Assembly (NCBI GenBank): GCA_903916675.1
Contig: CAIWXQ010000001.1
Location: 151,303-215,302 of the forward strand
Direction of reading: 5' to 3'
DNA from: an uncultured bacterium
Lineage (GTDB): Bacteria; Verrucomicrobiota; Kiritimatiellia; RFP12; CAIWXQ01
Length of the DNA: 64,000 bases
Part shown: piece after piece, positions 25,404 through 33,866 of the stretch
Layout of the letters: every line of letters starts with the position of its first letter
Numbering within the stretch: the first letter of the stretch is position 1
Position numbers and translations under genes: made by a program
Notes under the pieces: model-generated
Told to the model about the DNA's origin: nothing
What the model saw: only the letters and a program-made list of their open reading frames with translations
Database searches by the model: none

Positions 25404-27092
25404 TTGAATTTCCAGTCACTGGGCCTGAAGCCCGAATTGATCCGGGCTGTGACCGAAATGGGCTTCGAGACGCCGATGCCCATTCAGGAGCAGGCCATCC
25501 CCGTGCTGCTGGCCGGCGAAACCGATTTTATCGGCCTGGCCCAGACCGGCACCGGCAAGACGGGCGCCTACGGGCTGTCGCTGCTGCAGCGCCTCGATCC
25601 CGCGCGCCGCAAGCCGCAGGTGCTGCTCCTCTGTCCGACGCGCGAACTGTGCCTCCAGATCACCAATGAATTGCGCCAGTTCGGCCGCCATCTGGCCGGA
25701 TTTCGCGTGGTGGCTGTCTATGGCGGCGCCAGCATTACAGCCCAGATGTCCGAGATCCGGCATGGCGTGCAGGTGGTGGTGGCCACGCCGGGACGCTTGT
25801 GCGACCTGATGCGCCGCAAGGCTCTTGATTTCACCGGCGTGACCGTGGCTGTGCTGGACGAGGCCGACGAGATGCTGAACATGGGGTTCCAGGAGGACCT
25901 GGACCTGATTCTCGACGCCCTGCCGGATGCGGCCCGCACCTGGCTGTTCTCCGCCACCATGCCGCAGGGCGTGGCCACGATCGCCCGCAAGTACCTGAGC
26001 CAGCCGGTCGAGATCACCATTGGCAAGCGGAACGAGGCTGCCGCCAATCTGGTCCATGTGGTCTACCTGCTCCAGCACGCACACCGCTACGTGGCACTCA
26101 AGCGGCTGCTGGATTCCGAGGCAGCCATGTTTGGCCTTATTTTCCGGCGCACCCGCCACGAGACGCAGGAACTGGCCGAGGCGCTCACGCGCGACGGCTA
26201 CCCCGCCGAATCGCTCCACGGCGACCTGTCGCAGGCACAGCGGGACAGCGTCATGCGCAATTTCCGGCGCAAGCAGATGAGCCTGCTCGTCGCGACCGAC
26301 GTGGCGGCGCGCGGCCTGGACGTGGAGGACATCACGCACGTCATCCACTACGATCTGCCTGCGGATCTTGATGTCTACACCCACCGCAGCGGGCGCACGG
26401 CGCGCGCCGGCAAATCGGGCGTGTCGTGGGTTTTCGCCAGCCCGGCCGAACGCTACCGCCTGGGGCTGCTGGAGCGGAACCTGAAGATCGAATTTACGGT
26501 GGGGAAAGTTCCCGACGGCCGGGAAGCTTGCCGCCGGAAAATCCTGGACATGGCTGCCCGGATTGCGGCGACCGAGGTGCATCCGGCTGCGCTGGCCGAC
26601 TTCCTGCCGCCGGTCACGGCGGCGTTCGAATCCCTGAGCAAGGACGATCTGGTGGCGCGCCTGGTGGCGGCCGAGGTCAAGCGCTACCACGCGACGCACG
26701 GCACCAGCACCGACGTCAACGCCCATGCCGCGCAGCAGCACCCGTCCGTACGCCGTCCGCACGCCTCGGCCGCGCGTCCGTTCGATGACGGCCCCATGCA
26801 CCGCCTGGAAGTCGACATCGGGCAACGCGACCGCGCCAACGCCGGCGCCATCGTGCGCCTGGTCTGCGAAAGCGCCGACATCCCGTCCGCCATGATCGGC
26901 CGGATCACCATGGATCACAATGCCACCAGCTTTGAAGTGCAGGAAGCGGTCTGCGCGCAGGTGCTCGCGGGGCTGCAAATCGCGTTGTTCGACGGTCGCC
27001 CGGTGCGCGTGCGCGACGCCGCGAATGCGGGCGGAGCCCGTGGCGCCCCGCGGAAAAAATATCAGGCGCACAAGCGCCACGGCCCCGCGTAA
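25404..27092 (+). CDS. DEAD-box RNA helicase with DbpA-type RNA-binding domain
   Basis: A 562-aa helicase. A TTG start at 25404, six bases after GGGAG, begins LNFQSLGLKPELIRAVTEMG just as the conserved Q-motif region does; the ATG further upstream at 25323 adds 27 residues of no family character. Motifs in order: Q motif (FETPMPIQEQAIP), AQTGTGKT, PTRELC, TPGRL, LDEADEML, FSATMP, and HRSGRTARAG near residue 335. The C-terminal 90 residues (HRLEVDIGQRDRANAGAIVR) match the DbpA/CsdA RNA-binding domain that recruits the helicase to structured RNA. The likely role is ribosome assembly or RNA remodelling in the cytoplasm. Confidence 0.9.
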   Translation: MNFQSLGLKPELIRAVTEMGFETPMPIQEQAIPVLLAGETDFIGLAQTGTGKTGAYGLSLLQRLDPARRKPQVLLLCPTRELCLQITNELRQFGRHLAGFRVVAVYGGASITAQMSEIRHGVQVVVATPGRLCDLMRRKALDFTGVTVAVLDEADEMLNMGFQEDLDLILDALPDAARTWLFSATMPQGVATIARKYLSQPVEITIGKRNEAAANLVHVVYLLQHAHRYVALKRLLDSEAAMFGLIFRRTRHETQELAEALTRDGYPAESLHGDLSQAQRDSVMRNFRRKQMSLLVATDVAARGLDVEDITHVIHYDLPADLDVYTHRSGRTARAGKSGVSWVFASPAERYRLGLLERNLKIEFTVGKVPDGREACRRKILDMAARIAATEVHPAALADFLPPVTAAFESLSKDDLVARLVAAEVKRYHATHGTSTDVNAHAAQQHPSVRRPHASAARPFDDGPMHRLEVDIGQRDRANAGAIVRLVCESADIPSAMIGRITMDHNATSFEVQEAVCAQVLAGLQIALFDGRPVRVRDAANAGGARGAPRKKYQAHKRHGPA

Positions 27093-27315
27093 TCCGGCCC
27101 CGCGCCTGGCCGCAAGTCCGGCTTAACGCCTGCCGGCGTCCGGGCCGGAGTCCCGGACGTACCGAGCATCCGGTAGGTTCGCGACTTTGACGCGGACCCC
27201 TGCGTGTATCGAACACAATCGCCCGCTGCGGCCGAGTATGGCAGGGGAGGGCAATTACCGCACCGTGACTGACGGTTACGCCCCGGAACCGGCACCCTGC
27301 AAATCAACCTAACCA
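27093..27315. other. Intergenic region after the helicase
   Basis: No gene is seen. GTCCGGG and CCCGGAC at about 27139-27160 form a seven-base hairpin around a short loop that may act as a weak terminator, though no T-run follows. The last part runs into the attC-like site at 27316. Confidence 0.4.
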
Positions 27316-27400
27316 ATCTAACTATTCATGCGCCAGCAGGTTCCGAAAGGGAATTGACAACCCATCGCCAATTGCCATACTGCCAACCATGACGTTGCTG
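27316..27400 (+). repeat. attC-like site F
   Basis: ATCTAAC (27316-27322) fits the consensus R'' box RYYYAAC. A three-base spacer follows, then TCATG and GCAG, which pair with CTGC and CATGA at 27380-27392, leaving an internal loop. GTTGCTG at 27394-27400 is the outer 3' box, preceded by TGAC as in sites A, B, C and E. The 5' arm ATGCGCCAGCAG is shared with site C at 29245. Weaker than sites A-C. Confidence 0.4.
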
Positions 27401-27466
27401 CCGGCCCATGCGAACAGCAAGCAGGACAAAAGGAGTGGGCGACTCATATCACGTTCTGACTTCATA

Positions 27467-28482
27467 ATGAAAAAAGAATCGCCATTGTCTTGAGCGCCGC
27501 CTCGCTTCTTGGTGGATGCGCGCATCACCTCACGATGTTGACAGTGAAGGTAACCAACACAGAAGGCGATCCAGTACCCGACGCTACTGTCGTGCTTGGT
27601 TGGTACTGGTACGCCGGCTCGCCTTGGGTGCAAGGCCCGACATACCGAAGTACTGAAGCAACCACCGACACAAACGGCAACCACACCTTCATCGCAGTGA
27701 CAAGGGGTCGTCTTGGTCTGTCGGCACTCAAAGAGGGCTACTACAAAACATCTTGGGGGAGTGTTACAAACGATCCGGCAATAGTCCGTATCAGAGCGAA
27801 ACAACACCCGGTTCCGATGTATGCGAAGGACGCGCACTTTGACCTCCCAAAAGGAGACGGCGCATTTGGTTACGACATGTTTCAGGGAGACTTGGTGGCC
27901 CCATTCGGAGTTGGTTTGACAACTGATCTCGTCCTGCACGTCGAAACAACTTCAACCAACTGGCGAGGTAGGGTGTATTATCAGTTGCATGGCGATGTTT
28001 CCTTTCCCAACAAAGGCGACGGCATTCAAGACTTTTTCGTTCCAAACCGCGTGCGCCCGACTTCAGCATACGCACTGCCGTTCGAGGCGCCACTAGATGG
28101 TTACTACTCAACGTTGAAAGAAACCAATACTGATAGACAAAATCGTTATCGCGCAGCTGGATATCAGAGATTGACCGACTTTTCACGAACCAACGTCTGG
28201 TATTGGACAAATGATTACCAACTTGAAGATTATCCCAGGAACTGGGAAGAAGGACTTCACTATTTTCTGAAAGTCAGGTCGCGTGCCGACGGGAGTTCCT
28301 GTTTCGGGTTTGTTCGAGGTGGCATTAGGTTCTCGTACCGTGGTGCTGACATACCCCATGTGGAGTTTCGGTACTACATCAACCCCGACGGAACCAGAAA
28401 CATCGAATACGATCCGGCGAGAAACCTGGTCAAGAGGTTCGGCCCTTTCCCTGTTCGCGAATATCAACCGGGATACCCTTAG
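27467..28482 (+). CDS. Lipoprotein with Ig-like domain, frameshifted in poly-A after ATG (cassette gene)
   Basis: ATG at 27467 is followed by six A (27470-27475) and then a frame that closes at 27491. One extra A would read MKKRIAIVLSAASLLGGC, a perfect lipoprotein signal with lipobox LGGC, and join the long open frame to 28482. As sequenced, the frame opens only from a TTG at 27490 without a signal peptide. The mature part begins with a transthyretin/CarboxypepD_reg-like domain (TVKVTNTEGDPVPDATVVLG) and continues with about 220 residues of no recognised family. The gene lies between GTTCTGAC (27453) and its exact complement GTCAGAAC (28524), the boundaries of an integron-like cassette. Confidence 0.65.
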
Positions 28483-28523
28483 AATCAAACCCACAGCAAC
28501 CGGAAAAAATCGAATCTGAGAGA

Positions 28524-28617
28524 GTCAGAACCAAGGCCTGGTGCTGACCGCTGCCAGCGCTGGGTCGGTCGGAGTTGCAGGCAACTACGCATCGGCAGCA
28601 CAGGCCTGACGTTAGCT
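28524..28617 (+). repeat. attC-like recombination site B
   Basis: GTCAGAAC (28524-28531), spacer CAA, then GGCCTG-TGCTG-CCG pairs with CGGCAGCACAGGCC at 28592-28605, with unpaired G and A in the 5' arm exactly as in site A. GTTAGCT (28611-28617) closes it. GTCAGAAC is the exact eight-base complement of GTTCTGAC at 27453, the start of the cassette whose gene precedes it. Confidence 0.6.
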
Positions 28618-28627
28618 AGATGAATAG

Positions 28628-29215
28628 ATGAAAATAATACGAACAACTTGCGCACTAGTCATTACCGGCTGTCTGTTTATGGGCGGATGCATGGAGAATA
28701 TCAGCCAGTTGGATGTCGAGTTCGACAAATGCGGATACACGAATGCCGGTGCCCATAAGCCAATCAACATCTGGTGGAAGGCTACCGTTATTGAAGTTAC
28801 CGACCTCGGAATCTACAGAGGCGAAAGATACGAAGGACGCGACAGCATACTCACAGTCGGCTTTATCCAGTTGACGGGTACAATGCAGCGCGTCGTTATC
28901 GACACGATCACTCTAAGTGCTCCAGGCAAGGAGAAGATGCCTGTTTCATTGTTGCTGAGTCCCACGGAATTGACCTTCGTGGAGAAGTCCTTTCCTCTCT
29001 TTGACGCGCAAGCACCCAAGGACGGACGCGACGTTCAACGGGACTATGCTGAGGTCGAACTCAAGGTAGATCTTGCTCCCAATCGACGTCCATACCATCT
29101 CCATATGAAAGGCCGCTACATTGACCGCGAAGGAAGAAACGCACCCATCAACGTAGAGGAAACGATAAAGGTTAGGCGCATGCGTCAAGTAGAGTGCCTT
29201 GGGAGCGGATGTTAG
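28628..29215 (+). CDS. Lipoprotein, unknown function (putative cassette gene)
   Basis: A 195-aa protein starting MKIIRTTCALVITGCLFMGG and then C, a lipoprotein signal with lipobox MGGC. The remaining 170 residues are mixed beta and match no family I know. GC content is lower than in flanking housekeeping genes. The gene begins 17 bases after the start of the GTTAGCT box of site B and ends 15 bases before GGCTAAC, which complements GTTAGCT at six of seven positions. Spacing and boundaries are those of an integron cassette. Confidence 0.65.
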   Translation: MKIIRTTCALVITGCLFMGGCMENISQLDVEFDKCGYTNAGAHKPINIWWKATVIEVTDLGIYRGERYEGRDSILTVGFIQLTGTMQRVVIDTITLSAPGKEKMPVSLLLSPTELTFVEKSFPLFDAQAPKDGRDVQRDYAEVELKVDLAPNRRPYHLHMKGRYIDREGRNAPINVEETIKVRRMRQVECLGSGC

Positions 29216-29230
29216 GGGACAGAAAGGCGA

Positions 29231-29316
29231 GGCTAACCAAGCGATGCGCCAGCAGTCGGTCGCTGGAAGGTAGGAGTCCTTGGATAGGCGGCTGCTGGTG
29301 ATCGCTGACGTCCGCG
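29231..29316 (+). repeat. attC-like recombination site C
   Basis: GGCTAAC (29231-29237) is followed by AGCGAT and CCAGCAG, pairing with CTGCTGG and ATCGCT at 29293-29306 with a small internal loop, then TGAC and GTCCGCG. The outer 3' box has GTC instead of GTT, so it may be inactive. A further weak pair GAGAAC (29355) / GTTCTC (29439) lies between this site and the toxin-antitoxin genes, with no gene between. Confidence 0.5.
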
Positions 29317-29455
29317 GCGGATCGGATTACACGCTGAGCCTGACCCAAGCACGCGAGAACTTTCGTGCGTTTGGCGCCTGCCAGAGGAAACACATCGCGA
29401 ATGTGAATCCACCGCTGTCGAAAGAACGACACTAATTGGTTCTCCCGCCTTGGCC

Positions 29456-29483
29456 TTGACAAACGTACTGAATATTGTACGCT
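29456..29483 (+). promoter_or_regulatory. Promoter and operator of the toxin-antitoxin pair
   Basis: TTGACA (29456-29461) and TACGCT (29478-29483) are spaced by 16 bases. GTAC-TGAATATT-GTAC (29465-29480) is an inverted repeat overlapping the promoter, suitable for autorepression by the Phd-type antitoxin. AGAGGAG precedes the antitoxin ATG. Confidence 0.6.
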
Positions 29484-29508
29484 ATTAAGAACAAGAGGAG
29501 ACCCTTCC

Positions 29509-29790
29509 ATGACACGACTCAATCTCGACGAGGACGTCAAACCCCTGTCCGACTTCCGCTCGAATGTTACTGCCTGCATTCTTCAAACCCGCAGAACAAG
29601 GCGCCCACTGGTGATTACGCAACACGGCAAATCCGCCGCCGTGCTTCTTGGTGTTTTGGAATATGAGGGGTTGATGCAGAAGATGGAGGTTCTGGAAGAC
29701 ATCCGGCTGGCCGAATCACAGCTTGAACAAAACAAAGGCGCGGGGCATGCGCAGGCGCTCAAGCGTGTACTCGCCAAGGTGGCGAAATGA
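29509..29790 (+). CDS. Phd/YefM-type antitoxin
   Basis: A 93-aa protein with the Phd/YefM fold: LNLDEDVKPLSDFRSNVTAC, RRPLVITQHGKSAAVLLGVL and EYEGLMQKMEVLEDIRLAES. The N-terminal half binds the operator and the C-terminal helix wraps the toxin. The stop overlaps the ParE start by four bases (ATGA), so the two are translationally coupled. Toxin-antitoxin pairs are typical stabilising cassettes of large integrons, and attC-like sites lie on both sides. Confidence 0.85.
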   Translation: MTRLNLDEDVKPLSDFRSNVTACILQTRRTRRPLVITQHGKSAAVLLGVLEYEGLMQKMEVLEDIRLAESQLEQNKGAGHAQALKRVLAKVAK

Positions 29791-30080
29791 ACCTGATCTG
29801 GGCGCCGCTGGCCATTGATCGGGTCGCAGAGATAGCTGTTTACATCGCGGAAGACAATCCCGTGGCGGCGGAGAAATGGGTCCGCGACGTCTTTGCGCGT
29901 ACAGGACAACTGGCTCTTTTCCCGCACAGCGGACGCCACCTTCCGGAGACTACCCGGCGGGATCTTCGCGAGTTGATCTGGGGAAACTACCGCATCATCT
30001 ATCGCGTCCGACCGGATCAGGTTGCCATTCTCACCGTCCGGCATACCAAACAGGTGTTGCCTCTCGAAGACTTGAAATAG
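29787..30080 (+). CDS. RelE/ParE-family toxin
   Basis: A 97-aa protein with the ParE/RelE fold: IWAPLAIDRVAEIAVYIAED, VFARTGQLALFPHSGRHLPE, RELIWGNYRIIYRVRPDQV and ILTVRHTKQVLP. ParE members poison gyrase and RelE members cleave mRNA; sequence alone does not decide which. The gene follows its antitoxin with a four-base overlap and its stop touches GCCCAAC, the outer box of attC-like site E. Confidence 0.85.
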   Translation: MNLIWAPLAIDRVAEIAVYIAEDNPVAAEKWVRDVFARTGQLALFPHSGRHLPETTRRDLRELIWGNYRIIYRVRPDQVAILTVRHTKQVLPLEDLK

Positions 30081-30163
30081 GCCCAACAAACGGCTGCTGC
30101 CTGCGCCGGCTGTGGGCCTGTAGACGGTCTGGAGCAAAACGGAGAGGCAGACCCCTGACGTAG
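30081..30163 (+). repeat. attC-like recombination site E (end of array)
   Basis: GCCCAAC (30081-30087), which fits RYYYAAC exactly, begins one base after the toxin stop. It is followed by a three-base spacer and CGGCTGCTGCCT. CTGCCT pairs with AGGCAG near 30146, and CCCCTGACGTAGG closes the site with GTA where GTT is expected. The next gene is an oppositely oriented housekeeping-type gene, so this is taken as the end of the cassette array. Confidence 0.45.
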
Positions 30164-30177
30164 GTGCTGGCCGAACG

Positions 30178-31449
30178 CTACGGCTTCGGCTCGAAGACGG
30201 TCACCACGCCAAATTCGCCGTCAAAGCCGCCGCGGCGGAAGACTTTTCCGGCGCGCAGGCGGCGGATCGCCTCTTCGAAGCGCGGCGGGGCGTGCGGCGC
30301 GAGCGTTTCCACCGGCGCATCGAGCAGGATCGGCAGTTCCGGCCCGCAGGCGGCCAACAGTTTGTCATAGGCTGCTTTCACCTTCTTGCTGGTGCAGCCG
30401 ACGTCCAACAGTTCGCCCAGCAGTTCCGCGAGTGGAATGATGTGTTGGCAGGGGAGTGCGCCGGCCGGCCGGGCGCCCTCCGGGCGGTCTGCCAGCGCCA
30501 GCACGCGGTGCAGCACGCCCAGCGTCAGCGGTTCGCCGCAGTGCGGGCAGCGGTTCTTCAGCCGCCGGCTTTCCTCCGGCGCGCAGGAGAACTTGCAGGC
30601 GCGATGTCCATCGAGGTGATATTTGCCCTCCTCGGGAAAGAGGTCGATCGTGCCGCCGCAGATGGCGGGATCGCGTTGCCGCAGGCCGTCGAGCAGGACA
30701 AAGTAATCCGGCTCGCCGAAGAAGACATTGGCATTGCGGCCCAGGTTGGCCGGCGAATGCAGGTCGGAGTTGGAGACCAGCGCCACGTGGTCGAGCGAGG
30801 AGACGCGCCAGTTCATGGGCGGGTCGGACGAGAGGCCGGTTTCCACGGCGAAGATGTGCGGTGCCAGCTCGCCGAAGCATTCTGCCAGCGAGTCGAAACC
30901 GGAGCGCGAGCCGAGCATGGCAAACCACGGCGTCCAGATGTGCGCCGGAACCAGCGCGCAGGCGGGGTTGGCCTCCAGGATGATTTCCAGCAGCTGGCGC
31001 GGGTCGAGGCCCAGGATCGGCCGGCCGTCGGAGCGGATGTTGCCGATGGCATCGAGGCGGGCGTTGATCTTCGCGACGGTCTCCAGGTCCGGCGCGAACA
31101 CGAGGCTGTGGATCTTGCGCACGCGGCCGTTGCGCTTGTAGATGCTGCTGATCTCCGTTGAGAGCAGGAACCGCACAGGGGCGCGGCAGGTGGCTGGCAG
31201 GTCGCGGTCTGCCGCGGCTGCGCAGGCGGGGCGCAGCCGGAAGAGGCCGGGCTCGGCAGGGATGAGCCGGGCGGACAACTCGGCGAACCAGCCGGGATGC
31301 GTGAAATCGCCGGTGGCGACCACGCGCACCCCTTTGCGCTGCGCCCAGTGGTGCAAGCCCTCAAGCGTGCAGGCGCGGCTGGTGGCGCGGGAGAAGCGCG
31401 AATGCACGTGCAGGTCGGCGAGGTAGGAGTTCACGGTTTTAGGGTTCAC
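30178..31449 (-). CDS. PHP-family endonuclease Q-like protein
   Basis: A 423-aa protein of the EndoQ/TIGR00375 family. PHP metal motifs: DLHVHSRFS, GDFTHPG, STEISS, VPAHIWTPWFAML and NSDLHSP. A zinc-binding segment follows (CKFSC...CPHCGEPLTLGV), then a C-terminal part with a helix-rich end. Archaeal EndoQ cuts DNA 5' of deaminated bases (uracil, hypoxanthine) and of abasic sites; only some bacteria have it. The length and all blocks are present, so a role in repair of deaminated DNA is likely. The translation may start at the GTG six codons in, just before NSYLADLHVHS. It stands alone beside the cassette array. Confidence 0.75.
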   Translation of the reverse strand: MNPKTVNSYLADLHVHSRFSRATSRACTLEGLHHWAQRKGVRVVATGDFTHPGWFAELSARLIPAEPGLFRLRPACAAAADRDLPATCRAPVRFLLSTEISSIYKRNGRVRKIHSLVFAPDLETVAKINARLDAIGNIRSDGRPILGLDPRQLLEIILEANPACALVPAHIWTPWFAMLGSRSGFDSLAECFGELAPHIFAVETGLSSDPPMNWRVSSLDHVALVSNSDLHSPANLGRNANVFFGEPDYFVLLDGLRQRDPAICGGTIDLFPEEGKYHLDGHRACKFSCAPEESRRLKNRCPHCGEPLTLGVLHRVLALADRPEGARPAGALPCQHIIPLAELLGELLDVGCTSKKVKAAYDKLLAACGPELPILLDAPVETLAPHAPPRFEEAIRRLRAGKVFRRGGFDGEFGVVTVFEPKP

Positions 31450-31484
31450 GGTTCAGCGGTTGAGACCAGAACAAACGCGAATAT

Positions 31485-31672
31485 CGCATCGGGGTCGGCG
31501 TCGGTATCGGTATCGGGGTCGAATCATGCTCGTGCGCTTCGTTATTTGCGTGGCCAAGAAAGTAGGGCGCGGCGTCCTCGCTGCCGCCCGAAAATCGCAG
31601 CGCTCGTCTCTTACTTCCTTCTCTTGGGCTCGGCGCGGGGACGCGCCGGCCTACTCGTGTTGCGGCGGGTCC
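31485..31672. repeat. Hexamer-hairpin fragment plus inverted GC-rich dispersed repeat
   Basis: GCATCGGGGTCGGCGTCGGT and GTATCGGGGTCG at 31487-31526 are half of the hexamer-type hairpin seen at five other places. From 31556, TAGGGCGCGGCGTCCTCGCT to about 31672 is the second copy of the GC-rich repeat at 25076-25200, in the opposite orientation. No gene is present between 31450 and 31684. Confidence 0.6.
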
Positions 31673-31684
31673 GGCGGCCTCGCC

Positions 31685-33808
31685 CTACCTGTTTACCTGC
31701 CCGGCCGGTTGTTGGAGCCCTGCGTGCCGCAGCAGCGCGTCCACAGTGGGCGGACGACCGCGGAAGGATTGGAAGACGTCCATGGGATGCTGGCCGCCAC
31801 CGAGCGCCAGAATCGTGTCGCGGTAGCGGCGGCCAGTGGCGCGGAGGGCTGCCTCGTTGTCGAGCCCGGCTTCCTCGAACGCGGCAAAGGCATCGGCGGA
31901 GAGCACTTCCGACCACTTGTAGCTGTAGAAGCCGGCGGCATATTCGCCGGCAAACAGATGCGCGAAGCCGCAGAGCATGCGGTCTTCCGGCAGCAAGGGG
32001 TATGGCAGCAGCCGCTTGGCTGCCGCGGTTTTGACCGCGTTGGCATCCGGCCACCCGGGGCGCGGATAGCGCGCATGCAGGTCCATGTCCACGATGCCGT
32101 AGCAGAGCTGCATCAGGGTCATGGTGGCGATCCGGTAGTTGCGCGCGGCGCGGACCTTTTCAAACAGCGCATCCGGCAGTGCGACGCCGGTTTCGACATG
32201 GCGGCTCATGCCCTTCAGGGTCGTGCGCTCGAAGCACCAGTTTTCCATGAACTGGCTGGCGATCTCGATGGCATCCCATTCGATGTTGAGGGTGCCGGAA
32301 GCTGCCGGCTCCTCGATCGTGGTGAGCATGTGCTGCAGCGCGTGGCCGAACTCATGGAACAGTATCCGGATCTCCTCGAAGCGCATCCGCGTCGGGCAAT
32401 CGCCGGCAGGGACTGACTGGTTGCAGACCAGCACGGCCATGGGAATCTGCAGGGAGTTGTCCGGCCGCCGGTCGCGGGTGCGGAAGTGGTGCATCCAGGC
32501 GCCGCCGCGCTTGGTGGCCGGGCGGCTGTAGGGATCGAGGAAGAAGCAGGCGATGGGCTCATCCGCTTTACCCGCGGCGTCGTACACGCGGAAGAAGCGC
32601 ACATCCGGGTGCCAGACCGGCGCCTCGCCGTCGGCGGCCTCCACGCGGATGCCGAACAGGCGCCCGGCCAGCGCGAACATCCCCTCCAGCACGCGGGGGA
32701 ACTGGAAATAGGCGCGCAGTTCGTCTTCGCTGTAGGCATAGCGCGCCTCGCGCAGGCGTTCGGCCCAGAAAAGGAAGTCCCACGGCGCGAGCGACTCCTC
32801 CGCAAACCCCTGGCTGCGCGCGAATGCCTGCAGGTCGGCCATCTCGCGGCGGCCGGGTTCGCGCGCGGCAGCGGCAAGCTCCTCGCTGAACTGGTCCACT
32901 GCCGCCACGGAGGGCGCCATCTTGTTCGACAGGCTGAGGTCGGCGTAGGTGGCGAAGCCGAGCATCTGCGCCATCTCGCGGCGCAGTTCCAGAGTGCGCT
33001 CGACAAGGGCGGTGTTGTCGAATTTTCCGGAAGAGGCCCGGGTGGCGTTGGCGCGGAACAGCTCCTCGCGCAGAGTGCGGTTGCGGCCGTGCTTGAGGAA
33101 TGGAATGTAGGTGGCGAAGTCGATCGTGATGCGCCAGGGGCCGGCTTCGGCCGTAGCCTGCGGCTCGCCGGCGTCGCGCGCGGCCTGCGCGGTCGAGGCC
33201 AGCAGCGTGGCGGGCAATCCCTCGGCGTCGCGCGGGTCGCGCATCCAGAGCGAGTAGGCCTTGATCGCGTCGAGCAGGTTGTTGCCGAACTCGGTGTTGA
33301 GCCTGGCCAGCTCCTGCTGGATGACGTTGAAGCGTTCGCGGGCCGCACCTGCGAGTCCCACGCCGGACTGTTCGGTGTTGCGGATGGCGGTCTCCAGAAT
33401 GCGGCGACGCGAGCCGGAGAGCCGTCTGTCGCGCTGGTCAGCCTCGCGCAGCGCCAGGTAGCCCTTGTAGAGGGCGGGACTCTGCGCCACGCGCAGGCCG
33501 AACATCACGATTTCCGGCTGCAGCGCATCATGCGCCTGGCGCCAGCCATCGCTGTTCATGACGCTCAGGAGGTGACTGACCACGTTCCAGGCATCGTTGA
33601 GCGGCTCAGTGGCGCGAACCAGCGGGTCCATGAGCCCTTCCCACGTCGGCTGGTACGAATGTTCCAGCCGGTCGATCGTGGCTGTCGCCTCAGCCAGCAG
33701 GGCGCGCAGCGCAGGCTCCGCATGTTCCGGCTGCATGCAAGCGAACGCGGGATGAAAGGGGATACGGTAGAGGGGGTTGTTGTTCATGAGGGGCAGGGCA
33801 TTCATCAT
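31685..33808 (-). CDS. prlC: Oligopeptidase A (M3 metallopeptidase)
   Basis: A 707-aa enzyme of the thimet oligopeptidase family. ILFHEFGHALQHMLTTIEEP holds HEFGH, the zinc-binding HExxH, and the third ligand Glu lies in EWDAIEIASQFMENWCFE. TRDRRPDNSLQIPMAVLVCN and the C-terminal YYKWSEVLSADAFAAFEEAG-like block (YSYKWSEVLSADAFAAF) are family hallmarks. It degrades short peptides in the cytoplasm, including signal-peptide fragments. An alternative start lies at 33787 (MNNNPLYR), which corresponds better to homologue N termini. It stands next to nanoRNase NrnA, transcribed the same way. Confidence 0.85.
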   Translation of the reverse strand: MMNALPLMNNNPLYRIPFHPAFACMQPEHAEPALRALLAEATATIDRLEHSYQPTWEGLMDPLVRATEPLNDAWNVVSHLLSVMNSDGWRQAHDALQPEIVMFGLRVAQSPALYKGYLALREADQRDRRLSGSRRRILETAIRNTEQSGVGLAGAARERFNVIQQELARLNTEFGNNLLDAIKAYSLWMRDPRDAEGLPATLLASTAQAARDAGEPQATAEAGPWRITIDFATYIPFLKHGRNRTLREELFRANATRASSGKFDNTALVERTLELRREMAQMLGFATYADLSLSNKMAPSVAAVDQFSEELAAAAREPGRREMADLQAFARSQGFAEESLAPWDFLFWAERLREARYAYSEDELRAYFQFPRVLEGMFALAGRLFGIRVEAADGEAPVWHPDVRFFRVYDAAGKADEPIACFFLDPYSRPATKRGGAWMHHFRTRDRRPDNSLQIPMAVLVCNQSVPAGDCPTRMRFEEIRILFHEFGHALQHMLTTIEEPAASGTLNIEWDAIEIASQFMENWCFERTTLKGMSRHVETGVALPDALFEKVRAARNYRIATMTLMQLCYGIVDMDLHARYPRPGWPDANAVKTAAAKRLLPYPLLPEDRMLCGFAHLFAGEYAAGFYSYKWSEVLSADAFAAFEEAGLDNEAALRATGRRYRDTILALGGGQHPMDVFQSFRGRPPTVDALLRHAGLQQPAGQVNR

Positions 33809-33824
33809 TGGGAGAAAACGGGAA

Positions 33825-33866
33825 CCGCAGAATATCGAATATTGAACCGCAGAATCAGGAAGGGAG
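33825..33866. repeat. ACCGCAGAATATCGAATAT repeat, copy 1
   Basis: ACCGCAGAATATCGAATATT followed by GAACCGCAGAATCAGGAAGG is nearly identical to 40207-40248. It contains a direct duplication of ACCGCAGAAT around an ATATTCGATAT-like palindrome. Both copies lie between genes. Confidence 0.6.

Noticed and set aside
27394..28500. Alternative cassette boundaries GTTGCTG (27394) and CAGCAAC (28494), an exact complement
   Set aside because: Possible, but the pair GTTCTGAC/GTCAGAAC is longer, lies close to the ATG as in the other cassettes, and is placed three bases before the site B stem. It may be a relic of an earlier boundary.
29355..29444. Possible extra attC-like site GAGAAC...GTTCTC before the toxin-antitoxin pair
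   Set aside because: The stem has only about seven pairs and there is no gene between it and site C; kept as a note only.
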